Positions 33,196-42,099 of a DNA stretch of 64,000 nucleotides are shown piece by piece. Within the stretch, counting starts at the first letter, position 1. Every line of letters begins with the position of its first letter. Both the position numbers and the translations under genes were made by a program. The stretch comes from an uncultured Oscillospiraceae bacterium (GTDB taxonomy: Bacteria; Bacillota; Clostridia; Oscillospirales; Oscillospiraceae), in NCBI GenBank assembly GCA_934552825.1, contig CAKTEQ010000001.1:62001-126000 (forward strand). The letters run 5' to 3'. Below the pieces are notes generated by a model. That model searched no databases. It saw only the letters and a program-made list of their open reading frames with translations, and was not told the origin of the DNA.

Positions 33196-33897
33196 TCAGT
33201 CTTTTTCTTCTCCCACGGATATCTTCCAGGGCTTAAACCCTATATAATCGGCGGAAATCAGCCTGTACTGCACGCCGTCTGCTTCCCCCTGCTGGGCAAG
33301 ACGGTGGCTTGGACCGTGGAGATGACCGTAAAAACACTGCTTCACGCCGAACTCGGCAAAGAGCTCCACGATCTCCGGCACGACATAGTTCTTATACCTG
33401 GGCGGATAGTGGAGAAAGCATATTTTCTCCCTGTCCCCCGCGCTTTCCAGGGACGAACGCAGGCGCAGCATCTCCCGCCGGAACACCTTTTCGTCATGGC
33501 AGTCGCCGAACTCGTCCTCATACCACCATCCCCGGGTGCCGCACAGGGCTGTATCCCCGTAAAAAAAGCAGTTATTATGGAGTATATCCAGCGTGTCGAG
33601 CCCGTTATCGGCGAAGAACTTTTTCATCTTCCCGGCTGTGCCCCACCAGTAGTCGTGATTGCCCTTGAGCAGGAGCTTTTTCCCCGGCAGATCGTTTATA
33701 AAACGGAAATCCTTGAGGGCGCCCTCAAGGCTCATGCCCCAGGAGCTGTCCCCGCAGAGTACTACCGTGTCCTCCCCGTCAACTTCTCTGAACCCCTCTC
33801 TGATGCGCTCAACATAATTCTCCCACCCGGGAAATACCTCCATGGACTTGTCCGCATCCAGAGACAGGTGAAGGTCGCCTATGGTGTACAGCGCCAT
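33196..33897 (-). CDS. Calcineurin-like metallophosphoesterase
   Basis: The 233 residues contain all the motifs of the superfamily: GDLHLS (near 7), LCGDSSWG, KGNHDYWWG, LHYPP and the C-terminal GHLHG. Two metals would be bound by these Asp, His and Asn residues. Relatives are stand-alone bacterial phosphoesterases of unknown substrate, about this length. It lies 17 bases after thrC in the same direction. Confidence 0.92.
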   Translation of the reverse strand: MALYTIGDLHLSLDADKSMEVFPGWENYVERIREGFREVDGEDTVVLCGDSSWGMSLEGALKDFRFINDLPGKKLLLKGNHDYWWGTAGKMKKFFADNGLDTLDILHNNCFFYGDTALCGTRGWWYEDEFGDCHDEKVFRREMLRLRSSLESAGDREKICFLHYPPRYKNYVVPEIVELFAEFGVKQCFYGHLHGPSHRLAQQGEADGVQYRLISADYIGFKPWKISVGEEKD

Positions 33898-33914
33898 ATT
33901 CCGCTAACCTCCCG

Positions 33915-35399
33915 TCATTTCAAGAACGTCTGCACCACTTCCGCCATGCGTTCCTTCTCCACAGCCGTATTGAAGCGGCGTTTTTTATCCTTAAGCTCCA
34001 TTATAGGCGCCGGGACGGGAACTCCGGTCGTCTCAAAAAGCTGATCTATGAGGCCGACTCCGCTGCCCGCAGGCGCTTTGTCCAAGGCTTTAAGAACACT
34101 GTCGCAGAACTTATAGGGGCTTGCCGTGGATACCACCACAGTGGGCGTAGCGTCCCCGGTCCTTGCCCTGTAGCGCAGCAGCACCTCGAAAGCGTCCGCC
34201 GTGTGGGGGTCGATTAGGTAGCCGAAGCTGTCCCAGCAGCTTTTTATAACCCGGCAGGCATTCGTCTCAGTGCAGTAGCCTGCGGAAAACGTCTCCCTGA
34301 TGCCGTCCAGTATTTCCCCGGACACCGCGTATTCTCCCTTTTCCGCCAGGTCCTTCATATACCCAGCCACTTCTGCGGGATTTTTGCACATGTCGTAGAG
34401 CAGCCTCTCCAGATTGCTGGAGACGAGAATGTCCATGGACGGAGAGATGGTCGTATAGAAGGGTCTGTTTCTGTTATACACGCCTGTGTTTATGAAGTCT
34501 GTGAGGACATTGTTCATATTCGAGGCGCAGATGAGTCTGTTTACCGGCAGGCCCATGCTCTTCGCGTAATAGCCCGCGAGTATATTTCCGAAGTTTCCGG
34601 TGGGCACGCAGAAGTTTATCTTGTCCCCCAGCTCTATCTTCCCCTGTTTTACGAGGTCACAGTAGGCAGATATGTAATATACCACCTGCGGCAGCACACG
34701 CCCCCAGTTTATAGAGTTTGCGGAGGAGAGGAAATATCCTCTGCCGTCCAGCTTCCGGCGCAGCTCCTCGTCGGTGAATATCTTCTTCACGCCTGTCTGG
34801 GCATCGTCAAAATTGCCGTAGACCGCGCACACGCCAACGTTTTTGCCCTTCTGGGATGTCATCTGGAGCTCCTGCACGGCGGATACGCCGTCCTTGGGAT
34901 AGAACACCAGTATCTTCGTCCCCTCCACGTCGCAGAAGCCCTCCATGGCTGCCTTGCCCGTGTCGCCGGAGGTGGCGACGAGTATGCACACCGTGCGCCT
35001 TTCGCCGCATTTCTCGATGGACGAGGTGAGCAGGTGGGGCAGCGCCTGAAGAGCCATGTCCTTAAAGGCACAGGTAGGGCCGTGCCACAGCTCAAGGAAA
35101 TGCGTGGTGTCGTCCAGGCTTTTCACCGGGGCTATCTCCGGCGTATCGAACTTCCCGCCCAGATAGGCCTTTTCGCAGATAGCCGTCAGCTCCGCCACGG
35201 AGAACTCCTCAAGGAATCCCCCGAGGATGTAAACAGCTCTCTGTATGTAATTCATGTCCACCATGCTGCCTATTGTCTTGAGGTTGAGGTTCGGCAGCAT
35301 TTCCGGAGTGAAAAGACCGCCGTCGTTGGCAAGCCCCTGTCTTATCGCCTGAGCCGCCGTAAATTTAATGCTCGTGTCTCTTGTGCTTAAGTAACGCAT
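33915..35399 (-). CDS. thrC: Threonine synthase
   Basis: A 494-residue PLP enzyme of the long bacterial ThrC class. It starts MRYLSTRD, has the N-terminal AIRQGLANDGGLFTPEMLP, the PLP lysine in GPTCAFKDMALQALPHL, and the phosphate-binding VATSGDTGKAAMEGF with NFGNILAGYYA further on. It converts O-phosphohomoserine to threonine. The start overlaps the dipeptidase stop by 13 bases. No other threonine gene is nearby. Confidence 0.96.
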   Translation of the reverse strand: MRYLSTRDTSIKFTAAQAIRQGLANDGGLFTPEMLPNLNLKTIGSMVDMNYIQRAVYILGGFLEEFSVAELTAICEKAYLGGKFDTPEIAPVKSLDDTTHFLELWHGPTCAFKDMALQALPHLLTSSIEKCGERRTVCILVATSGDTGKAAMEGFCDVEGTKILVFYPKDGVSAVQELQMTSQKGKNVGVCAVYGNFDDAQTGVKKIFTDEELRRKLDGRGYFLSSANSINWGRVLPQVVYYISAYCDLVKQGKIELGDKINFCVPTGNFGNILAGYYAKSMGLPVNRLICASNMNNVLTDFINTGVYNRNRPFYTTISPSMDILVSSNLERLLYDMCKNPAEVAGYMKDLAEKGEYAVSGEILDGIRETFSAGYCTETNACRVIKSCWDSFGYLIDPHTADAFEVLLRYRARTGDATPTVVVSTASPYKFCDSVLKALDKAPAGSGVGLIDQLFETTGVPVPAPIMELKDKKRRFNTAVEKERMAEVVQTFLK

Positions 35400-36319
35400 A
35401 TTGATCCCACCTGCCTGTTCAAATTATCGTGGAACAGCTTATCCGCGACCCGGCGGGAATACCCCGCAGTGAGCACGGCGCTGTAAATCTTGTCTATGTC
35501 CTGCACCCCGGATATACCATCCGGGAGCTCATCGCAGCCGTCAAAATCACAGCCGAGGCCGATGTTGTCCTCCCCTCCGAGCCGGATAAAATGCTCTATG
35601 TGGCGGAGGATAGTATCTATATCAGCGTCCGGACCGAGAAAACCGCGGTAGAGATTTATCCCCACCGTGCCGCCCCGGCGCTTTATCTCAAGGAATTGTT
35701 CGTCCGTCAGGTTTCGCTTCGCACCCCAGACCGCTCTTGAATTCGAATGGCTGGCGATAAATGGTGCGTCAGTCAGCTCGCAGAGGTCCCAAAATCCCCT
35801 GTCCGACATATGGGAGACGTCCAGAATAATACCAAGCTCCTGAGCTTTTTTTACCATGTCCCGCCCCTTCGCCGTCAGTCCGGAGCCGGAGCCATTAACG
35901 CTTCCGCACCAGAGATTATCGTGGTTCCAGACGGGGTTGAGCATACGCACGCCCCTGTCTCTGGCTTTTTCCAGTTTGTCCGGATCGCAGTCTATCAGCT
36001 CTCCGCCTTCGATTGAAAGGAATGCCGCTATCTTTCCCTCTTTTTCCGCCCGGTCAGCCTCCCGGGCCGTGGTGCACAGAACAGCGGTATCGCTGTTTTC
36101 CCCGATCTCTCTCAGGAAATTTTCGAGCATACCGTCGTACAGCCTTCCAAAGTCCCCGGCATACCTATCATCGGCATACAGGGCAAACACCTGCTTTGCC
36201 CCAGAGTATTTACCGGCGCGTTTAAGGTCCCAGTGTCCGCCGTTTTCCAGCAGACTCTCCCCCTGTGTAAACATCCTCCAGGCAGTATCGCAGTGCCCGT
36301 CAAAAAAACGGATATCCAT
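35387..36319 (-). CDS. Membrane dipeptidase-type (M19) peptidase
   Basis: The 310-residue protein has the M19 zinc-dipeptidase pattern: FFDGHCDTAWRM with the first His and Asp ligands, SIEGGELID with a bridging Glu, LDVSHMSD, FIASHSNSRAVW with later His ligands, and GLGCDFDG. Family members cleave dipeptides, including some with D-residues. No signal peptide or anchor is seen, so it acts in the cytoplasm. It overlaps thrC by 13 bases. Confidence 0.93.
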   Translation of the reverse strand: MDIRFFDGHCDTAWRMFTQGESLLENGGHWDLKRAGKYSGAKQVFALYADDRYAGDFGRLYDGMLENFLREIGENSDTAVLCTTAREADRAEKEGKIAAFLSIEGGELIDCDPDKLEKARDRGVRMLNPVWNHDNLWCGSVNGSGSGLTAKGRDMVKKAQELGIILDVSHMSDRGFWDLCELTDAPFIASHSNSRAVWGAKRNLTDEQFLEIKRRGGTVGINLYRGFLGPDADIDTILRHIEHFIRLGGEDNIGLGCDFDGCDELPDGISGVQDIDKIYSAVLTAGYSRRVADKLFHDNLNRQVGSICVT

Positions 36320-36327
36320 ATTCTCTC

Positions 36328-36684
36328 CTAAAAAGCGTTCTCAATGTGATTTATGCTCACAGGTCCCCTCTCTCCCTCCGGAGCGTAGACCTCCACCACA
36401 TCAAACCGGCATGGGCAGTCAAGCTCCCGCTCGCCCAGCCATATTTCCGCCGTAGTGCGCAGACGGCGCTGCTTGTGCCCGTCTACAAATTCCATCGCGG
36501 GCGCGAAATTGCCGTTTTTGCGGAGCTTCACCTCCACAAAAATTATCATATTCTTCTTTTTTGCGATGAGGTCTATCTCCCCATAGCGTGTACGATAGCC
36601 CGCGGAGATTATCTCGTACTTCTTCCTCCGGAGATAATTTGCCGCCTGCTCCTCGCCCCATTTGCCTAAAAGCTTCGTATTCAT
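36328..36684 (-). CDS. YraN/UPF0102 family protein
   Basis: A 118-residue protein with a restriction-endonuclease-like core: GKWGEEQAANYLRRKKYEII, then YGEIDLIAKKKNMIIFVEVK, where the Glu, Asp and ExK residues match a PD-(D/E)xK centre. The family is widespread next to rnhB, as here, but its biological role is not settled. It lies two bases downstream of rnhB. Confidence 0.93.
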   Translation of the reverse strand: MNTKLLGKWGEEQAANYLRRKKYEIISAGYRTRYGEIDLIAKKKNMIIFVEVKLRKNGNFAPAMEFVDGHKQRRLRTTAEIWLGERELDCPCRFDVVEVYAPEGERGPVSINHIENAF

Positions 36685-36686
36685 GA

Positions 36687-37301
36687 TCAGTGCATTTTCC
36701 TGAGGAACGTGAGCCTGTGTATCGGGCAGGGTCCCAGTTCCCTTATGGCGTCATAGTGCGCCTTTGTACCGTATCCCTTGTGCTTTTCAAAGGCGTACCC
36801 CGGGTACTTCTCAGCCATCTCAAGCATGAACCGGTCCCTTGTCACCTTGGCGAGGACCGAGGCCGCGGCGATGCTCATGCAGCGCCCATCCCCGCCTACA
36901 ACGCACTCGGCTGGGTACTCGATCCCTTTCGTCCTGTTCCCGTCAATGAGCACCAGGTCGAAGGGGATATGTATCTGCTCTATTGCCCTGCTCATAGCAA
37001 GAAAGGTCGCGTTGAGGATATTCATTTCGTCGATCTCCTCGTGAGTGGCAAAAGCTATGCCGTAAGCGAGAGCTGTATCCTTTATAACCTCGAACAGCGC
37101 CTCCCGCTTCTTCTCCGTCAGCTTTTTTGAGTCGTTAAGCCCAGGTATCTCCGCGTCAGGCGGCAGTATCACCGCCGCCGCGCATACAGGTCCCGCGAGG
37201 GGGCCTCTTCCGGCTTCGTCGACGCCCGCGAGGACCTGAAAGCCCTCAGCTCTCTTCTCCCTTTCAAAGCTCACAAGGTCTGCTGCCGTGTTCTTACCCA
37301 C
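36687..37301 (-). CDS. rnhB: Ribonuclease HII
   Basis: About 204 residues. The family signature AGVDEAGRGPLAGPVCAAAV carries the first Asp-Glu pair; other catalytic acids are in DGNRTKG and the AAASVLAKVTRDRFM block. It removes ribonucleotides and RNA primers from DNA. A GTG start at 37301 has GGAGG nine bases ahead and overlaps the rbgA stop by eight bases; an ATG at 37325 extends further into rbgA and is less likely. Confidence 0.94.
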   Translation of the reverse strand: MGKNTAADLVSFEREKRAEGFQVLAGVDEAGRGPLAGPVCAAAVILPPDAEIPGLNDSKKLTEKKREALFEVIKDTALAYGIAFATHEEIDEMNILNATFLAMSRAIEQIHIPFDLVLIDGNRTKGIEYPAECVVGGDGRCMSIAAASVLAKVTRDRFMLEMAEKYPGYAFEKHKGYGTKAHYDAIRELGPCPIHRLTFLRKMH

Positions 37302-38160
37302 GCTCCACGTCCTCCGGCATCTCAAGAGTTATGCGGCCAAGCTTGCCGCCCCTGTACTCGTCCAGGAGTATCTTCGCCATGCGCTCCAGATCAACCTCGC
37401 CGCCGGAGATGAGAAAACCCCGCTTTCTTCCGCAGGCTTCAAGTATCTCCCATCCCTGCATATCCCTGTTCAATGTGACTTTATACCGTTCCTCAAGAGC
37501 GCCGGGGTATTTCCTGTTAAGGTCGGCGCAGAGACTTGAAGCGAGGCTCTCAATATCCATTATATCGTCCTTGACCGCGCCTGTGTAAGCCAGGTTGAGC
37601 CCTATGCTCTGGTCCTCGAATTTGGGCCAGAGAATGCCGGGAGTATCCAGCATTTCCACGCCCGAGTCCAGGCGCACCCACTGCTTTCCCCGGGTCACGC
37701 CGGGGCGGTCCTCAGCCTTCGCGGTCTTGCGCTTTGCCACTCTGTTTATAAACGATGACTTCCCCACATTGGGCACGCCCACTATCATCACTTTTACCAT
37801 GCGCCCGGCCTGGCCTTTTCCCGCGTAGGAGTCCAGTTTCTCCTTGAGCAGGATTTTAACTGCCGGGAGGAAGGTGTTCACGCCGTTTCCCGTTTTGCTG
37901 TCCGTCAGAACGACGGCATAGCCCATGTCCCTGAAGTATTTCGTCCATACCTTCGTGCGCTCGGGGTCAGCCTGATCCACCCGGTTGAGAATTATCATCC
38001 TGGGCTTCCCGCCCGCCATGGAGTCGATATCCGGGTTGCGGCTGGAGACAGGTATCCTCGCGTCCAGAACCTCGCACACGGCGTCCACGTTCTTCACATT
38101 TTCCGTCATCATGCGGCGGGCTTTGGTCATATGCCCGGGATACCACTGTATCTGCTGCAT
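37294..38160 (-). CDS. ylqF: Ribosome biogenesis GTPase YlqF/RbgA
   Basis: A 288-residue circularly permuted GTPase: the G4 motif (LNRVDQAD) comes before G1 (VGVPNVGKSSF) and G3 (LDTPGILWP). It begins with QWYPGHMTKARR, a signature of YlqF. It acts late in 50S assembly. The gene order lepB-ylqF-rnhB-yraN is common in Firmicutes; the following gene overlaps its end. Confidence 0.96.
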   Translation of the reverse strand: MQQIQWYPGHMTKARRMMTENVKNVDAVCEVLDARIPVSSRNPDIDSMAGGKPRMIILNRVDQADPERTKVWTKYFRDMGYAVVLTDSKTGNGVNTFLPAVKILLKEKLDSYAGKGQAGRMVKVMIVGVPNVGKSSFINRVAKRKTAKAEDRPGVTRGKQWVRLDSGVEMLDTPGILWPKFEDQSIGLNLAYTGAVKDDIMDIESLASSLCADLNRKYPGALEERYKVTLNRDMQGWEILEACGRKRGFLISGGEVDLERMAKILLDEYRGGKLGRITLEMPEDVERG

Positions 38161-38175
38161 CTCCCCGCTCCTTTC

Positions 38176-38859
38176 TCAGTTGACTTTGCCTATGCTGCCG
38201 AAGGGAAACAGGCGAATTACAAGCCTGCCTATTATGCAGCGCTCATCCACCTGACCTATGACGGATACGCGGCTGTCGGTACTCGCGTTGCGGTTGTCGC
38301 CCATGACGAACACGCACCCCTCCTTCACCGTGAGAGGAAATGTCACATCCCCCTGGGCTCTTGTCGGCTCCGCGATATACGGCTCGTCCATGAGCGTCCC
38401 GTCCACCCAGACCTGGCTGGTCGTGAAGTCTATATCCACCGTCTGCCCTTCCGTGGCAATGACGCGCTTTATTATCGATTCATCCCCAAAGGCGCGCTTT
38501 GTGAGCACAACAATGTCTCCCGGCTCCGGGTCTACGCTTATGCACTGTAAAAGGACCCTGTCCCCCGCGTGGAGGGTGGGCACCATGCTGCTGCCCTTGA
38601 CGCCCACGATGCGGAAGAAAAAGGTGAACATTATCACCACTACTATCACCGCTGTTGCCAGCGCCTTCGCCCAGTCGAAAAGCTCCAGGCCGAATGACTG
38701 CTTCCCGCCATCGCCACCGCTCTCTCCTCCGTCTCCTTCGGGGTCGCCGAGATCTCCTTCATCCGCAGCGCCGCCCAGTGTGAGCTCTTCCTCCCCGGAG
38801 GCGTTATCTCTATTTTCTTCTCCCTCGTCCGGGAGGAAGCTGTTATCCTTGAATCCCAT
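38176..38859 (-). CDS. lepB: Signal peptidase I with acidic N-terminal extension
   Basis: About 227 residues. A 40-residue acidic, Gly-rich stretch (EENRDNASGEEELTLGGAAD and beyond) precedes one membrane segment (ALATAVIVVVIMFTFFF). The catalytic Ser is in VKGSSMVPTL and the Lys in DESIIKRVIATEGQ, with the GDNRNASTDSR box further on. It removes signal peptides outside the membrane. The ATG at 38859 has AAGGAG ahead; an ATG at 38907 is upstream of the likely transcription start. The acidic cytoplasmic extension is longer than in most relatives. Confidence 0.94.
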   Translation of the reverse strand: MGFKDNSFLPDEGEENRDNASGEEELTLGGAADEGDLGDPEGDGGESGGDGGKQSFGLELFDWAKALATAVIVVVIMFTFFFRIVGVKGSSMVPTLHAGDRVLLQCISVDPEPGDIVVLTKRAFGDESIIKRVIATEGQTVDIDFTTSQVWVDGTLMDEPYIAEPTRAQGDVTFPLTVKEGCVFVMGDNRNASTDSRVSVIGQVDERCIIGRLVIRLFPFGSIGKVN

Positions 38860-38898
38860 TTTGTCTCTCCTTTCCACCATGAGAGTCCATAATGGTAT

Positions 38899-38904
38899 AT
38901 TATA
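38899..38904 (-). promoter_or_regulatory. Probable -10 box for lepB
   Basis: TATAAT in minus sense, 39 bases ahead of the chosen lepB start, in an AT-rich stretch after the rplS terminator. The -35 region (TTTCTT) is weak. Confidence 0.4.
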
Positions 38905-38953
38905 CACACTAATAATAAAAAAAGAAAGAAGTTTATATTGGTTAATTCAAATG

Positions 38954-38985
38954 AAAAAGCAGCTCCCTACGGAAGCTGCTTTTCT
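38954..38985. terminator. Terminator after rplS
   Basis: AAAAGCAGCT and AGCTGCTTTT pair over a nine-base loop and are flanked by A- and T-runs on both strands. It ends the rplS transcript shortly after its stop. Confidence 0.85.
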
Positions 38986-38992
38986 CATTTCA

Positions 38993-39334
38993 TCAGATGA
39001 GTTCCTTGACCTTTGCCGCCTTACCGACTCTGTTTCTGAGGTAGTAGAGCTTTGCTCTTCTGACCTTACCGCGGCGGACAGTCTCGATCTTCTCGATTGT
39101 GGGGGAATGCAGGGGGAATACCTTCTCTGTGCCCACGCCGTAAGAAATACGACGGACAGTGATAGTCTCCTCGATACCGCCATGCTTGCGTGCGATGACG
39201 ATGCCTTCGTAAACCTGAATTCTCTCTCTTGTGCCTTCCTTGACCTTTACATGAACTCTTACAGTGTCGCCCACCTTAGCCTCGGGAACGTCCTGCTTCA
39301 TGTACTGGGATGACAGTGCTTTGACCAGATCCAT
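38993..39334 (-). CDS. rplS: 50S ribosomal protein L19
   Basis: A 113-residue L19 of standard length. Recognised by VGDTVRVHVKVKEGTRERIQ, VYEGIVIARKHGG, TITVRRISYGVGTEKVFPL and the basic end RRAKLYYLRNRVGKAA. Good GGAGGA site. It is monocistronic here, with its own promoter and terminator. Confidence 0.97.
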   Translation of the reverse strand: MDLVKALSSQYMKQDVPEAKVGDTVRVHVKVKEGTRERIQVYEGIVIARKHGGIEETITVRRISYGVGTEKVFPLHSPTIEKIETVRRGKVRRAKLYYLRNRVGKAAKVKELI

Positions 39335-39415
39335 GATCTTTCCTCCTATTATTCAGCCGTTCTTGCCACCATCAAAATGGAGCAGAGGACCAACCGTTTT
39401 CGCAAATGCTTGAGA

Positions 39416-39444
39416 AGTATACCACAAACGTCCCCGGCACGCAA
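39416..39444 (-). promoter_or_regulatory. Promoter and leader of rplS
   Basis: In minus sense TTGCGT (39439-39444), 17 bases and TATACT (39416-39421). The start point would lie about 75 bases ahead of the rplS ATG, leaving a leader that could host autogenous L19 control; no known leader structure was identified with confidence. Confidence 0.6.
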
Positions 39445-39458
39445 GTATTTTTTCAATT

Positions 39459-40121
39459 TCAGCGGAATTTCTCCATATTTTCGTCCAAAATACTCCGTCT
39501 GAGATAAGAAGCAAAGTTCGGAGCTATGTCCGGAGCGTATTTTTCTATCGCCGCCGTCACATATACGGGGTTGAGATACGGCGTCATGCCCTCGAGGACG
39601 GCGCGGATACCCACGGTGTTCTCTCCAGGAGTAAACGTAAGCTCCCGGATGAGCGGCTTTATGTCCGTATCCGTCATGCGGCGCTTTTTCCCCTTCTTCA
39701 GCACCACCAGTTCCGGCAGGCTGAAAACCTCATCCAGCCTTTCCGCAATACACTCCGGCGTGCCCGCGTCATATTCAAGAGTTATCTCGTTTTCAACGTA
39801 TTTTATCTTCCCTATGGGCAAACCGCCCTCGTATTCTTCCATGACAACTATTCCCGCCGGCAGGCAGGCGTTGAGCCTGCTGATTATATCTCTCTCGTCC
39901 GCGCCGTCGTTAAGAGCAAAATCCAGTATCTCGCAGACGCTTTCGTGGGCTACCGGCATGGGCAGCGCGATGGTCACGTATGCCCGGGGGTTGAACCCCT
40001 CAGTATGCCACAGGTCTATTCCCGCCCGGACAAACGCCCGCTGAAACGTGCGCATAAGGTCAAGATGTGATATATATGCGGCTGTGCCGGTCTTTGAAAA
40101 TATGAGCCGCTTCTTATTCAT
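39459..40121 (-). CDS. TIGR03936-family protein (DUF2344), radical-SAM-linked
   Basis: A 220-residue protein beginning KRLIFSKTGTAAYISHLDLM with the typical FVRAGIDLWHTEGFNPRAYV block of this family. It always pairs with a TIGR03960 radical-SAM protein, as here, where its start overlaps the stop of that gene by eight bases. The function is not known; a role in RNA or ribosome modification has been suggested from gene neighbourhoods. The start at 40121 has GGAGG nine bases ahead. Confidence 0.9.
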   Translation of the reverse strand: MNKKRLIFSKTGTAAYISHLDLMRTFQRAFVRAGIDLWHTEGFNPRAYVTIALPMPVAHESVCEILDFALNDGADERDIISRLNACLPAGIVVMEEYEGGLPIGKIKYVENEITLEYDAGTPECIAERLDEVFSLPELVVLKKGKKRRMTDTDIKPLIRELTFTPGENTVGIRAVLEGMTPYLNPVYVTAAIEKYAPDIAPNFASYLRRSILDENMEKFR

Positions 40122-41946
40122 CGCACTTACCTCCATTGAGCAGGTTCGCGCCGCAGCCGGCGCAGCCGTGACGGCAGTCCGGTGTCACCACGCCCTCGTA
40201 AGCCCGGTGCCGCTCCCGGAGCAGGAATTTCTCCCCCACACCGGTCGTCGTCACCCGCCAGGGCAGCACTTCGTCCTCCCCGCGCTCCCGGTTCGCGTAA
40301 AATGCCGGGTCGATGCCCGTCTGCTCAAAAGCGTCGGTCCAGTTTTCAAGGCTGAAATACTCGTCCCAAGCGTCCAGATGCGCTCCGTTGCGCCACGCCT
40401 GCTCTATCGCTTCAGCCACACGCCTGTCTCCCCTGGAGAGCACGGCTTCAATAAAGCTGGTGTCGGCGTCATGGTAGCTGTATGACACGTTCCGTGCCCG
40501 TATCTCCTCCTTCAGGAGCTGCTGCTTGCGCCGGAATTCCTCCATGGTATCCTGCTTTTCCCATTGGAACGGGGTATGCGCCTTCGGTACAAAGCAGGAG
40601 GTGGACACGGTTATCCGCACTCCGCGGGTCTTGTTCACCGCGTGGAGCCGCCACTCGTGGAGCACCTTCTCCGCAAGGCGGGCAATACCCAATACATCCT
40701 CATCCGTTTCTGTTGGCAGCCCCATCATAAAGTAGAGCTTGACTCCGTTCCACCCCGCGGCGAACGCCGTGCGGCAGGCGGAGAGGACGTCCTCCTCCGT
40801 CACGTTTTTGTTTATCGCGTCCCTGAGTCGCTGGGTCCCCGCCTCCGGCGCGAAGGTCATCCCGGAGCGGCGCACCTTCTGTATCTTCTGCATCAGCTCC
40901 ATGGAGAAATTATCCGCCCGCAGGCTCGGCAGGGCGAGATTTGTCTTTCGCGGCTCGCAGAATTCAAGCAGCCCGTCGCAGAGCCTTCCCAGGTCCTTAT
41001 AGTCGCTCGTACTGAGGGAAGAGAGCGTTATCTCCTCATAGCCCGACTCCTTCAGCATACGCTCGCCGTCCGCTATGAGCTTATCGCAGGACTTGCTGCG
41101 CACAGGCCTGTACGCAAAGCCCGCCTGGCAGAACCGGCAGCCCCGGATACAGCCCCGGAACAGTTCGAGATTTACTCTGTCGTGGACTATCTCCGTGTTC
41201 GGCACAAGCTCGGGCGTCGTGTAGTACACGGTATCGAGGTCCTTCACTATGCGCTTTGTCACCGTTTCCGGCGCGCCGTTCGTAGGAGTTATGCTCCTGA
41301 CAGTACCATCGCCGTTGTACTCGACGTCGTAAAACGCAGGCACATATACCCCCTGTATTTTTACGGCTTCCCTCAGGTAATCCTGCTTTGTGCCACCGCC
41401 GCCGCGCACTTTCATATACAGCTCCAGCAGCTCTCGCGTGAGCTCCTCCCCCTCTCCGAGGCTGACGAGGTCCACAAATGGCGCGATCGGCTCGGAGTTG
41501 TAGCAGCAGCACCCGCCCGCTATCACAAGGGGCATATCGTCCGTACGGTCCGCGCTGCGCACCGGCAGGCCCGCGAGATCCAGCATATTGAGCATATTGG
41601 TGTACGCCATCTCATAGCCGAGAGAAAAAGCAATAACGTCGAAATCCCGTATCTCGTCGCCGCTCTCCAGTGTGAAAAGGGGGATGCCGTTTTCCCGCAT
41701 GGCGCTCTCCATATCCCCCCACGGCGCGAACACACGTTCGCACCACACGTCCTGAATGCTGTTCGCGACGCCGCAGAGGATACGCATGCCTATATTTGAC
41801 ATGCCTATCTCATATGTATCAGGGAAGCAGAACGCCATGCGCAGGCGCACTTTATCCTTGTTTTTGATTATTGCCCCCAGCTCTCCGCCGGTGTAGCGCG
41901 CGGGCTTCTGCACCGTGGGCAGTATGCGCCTGAGTTTTTCGTTCAT
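40114..41946 (-). CDS. TIGR03960-family B12-binding-type radical SAM protein
   Basis: A 610-residue protein. The N-terminal half resembles a B12-binding fold (RMAFCFPDTYEIGMSNIG, PLVIAGGCCCYNSEP). The radical-SAM cluster motif CxxxCxxC is CIRGCRFCQAG, followed by GMTFAPEAGTQRLRD and MMGLPTETDED. A further Cys cluster (CRHGCAGCG) near the C-terminus may bind a second cluster. It pairs with the TIGR03936 gene downstream. The substrate is not known. AGAGGA lies ahead of the ATG. Confidence 0.92.
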   Translation of the reverse strand: MNEKLRRILPTVQKPARYTGGELGAIIKNKDKVRLRMAFCFPDTYEIGMSNIGMRILCGVANSIQDVWCERVFAPWGDMESAMRENGIPLFTLESGDEIRDFDVIAFSLGYEMAYTNMLNMLDLAGLPVRSADRTDDMPLVIAGGCCCYNSEPIAPFVDLVSLGEGEELTRELLELYMKVRGGGGTKQDYLREAVKIQGVYVPAFYDVEYNGDGTVRSITPTNGAPETVTKRIVKDLDTVYYTTPELVPNTEIVHDRVNLELFRGCIRGCRFCQAGFAYRPVRSKSCDKLIADGERMLKESGYEEITLSSLSTSDYKDLGRLCDGLLEFCEPRKTNLALPSLRADNFSMELMQKIQKVRRSGMTFAPEAGTQRLRDAINKNVTEEDVLSACRTAFAAGWNGVKLYFMMGLPTETDEDVLGIARLAEKVLHEWRLHAVNKTRGVRITVSTSCFVPKAHTPFQWEKQDTMEEFRRKQQLLKEEIRARNVSYSYHDADTSFIEAVLSRGDRRVAEAIEQAWRNGAHLDAWDEYFSLENWTDAFEQTGIDPAFYANRERGEDEVLPWRVTTTGVGEKFLLRERHRAYEGVVTPDCRHGCAGCGANLLNGGKCDE

Positions 41947-42037
41947 ATCATTCCTCTGTTTTACTTCATATTACTTACCGCTTCTGCGGCGTTTGATTTT
42001 TTAATTTTATAACATTCTTCATTTTATTTCAACCGCC

Positions 42038-42065
42038 TTGAAATTCTCTGGCAGTATTATACAAT
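42038..42065 (+). promoter_or_regulatory. Promoter for flavoprotein gene
   Basis: TTGAAA (42038-42043), a 16-base spacer and TACAAT (42060-42065) lie 34 bases ahead of the start at 42100. GGAGG follows closely before the ATG. Confidence 0.6.
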
Positions 42066-42099
42066 AGTCATGCAATAACGAACATAAGGAGGATGGCCC

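Noticed and set aside
35400..35440. T-box or attenuator leader ahead of thrC
   Set aside because: thrC overlaps the dipeptidase gene by 13 bases, leaving no leader; no T-box-like sequence was found.
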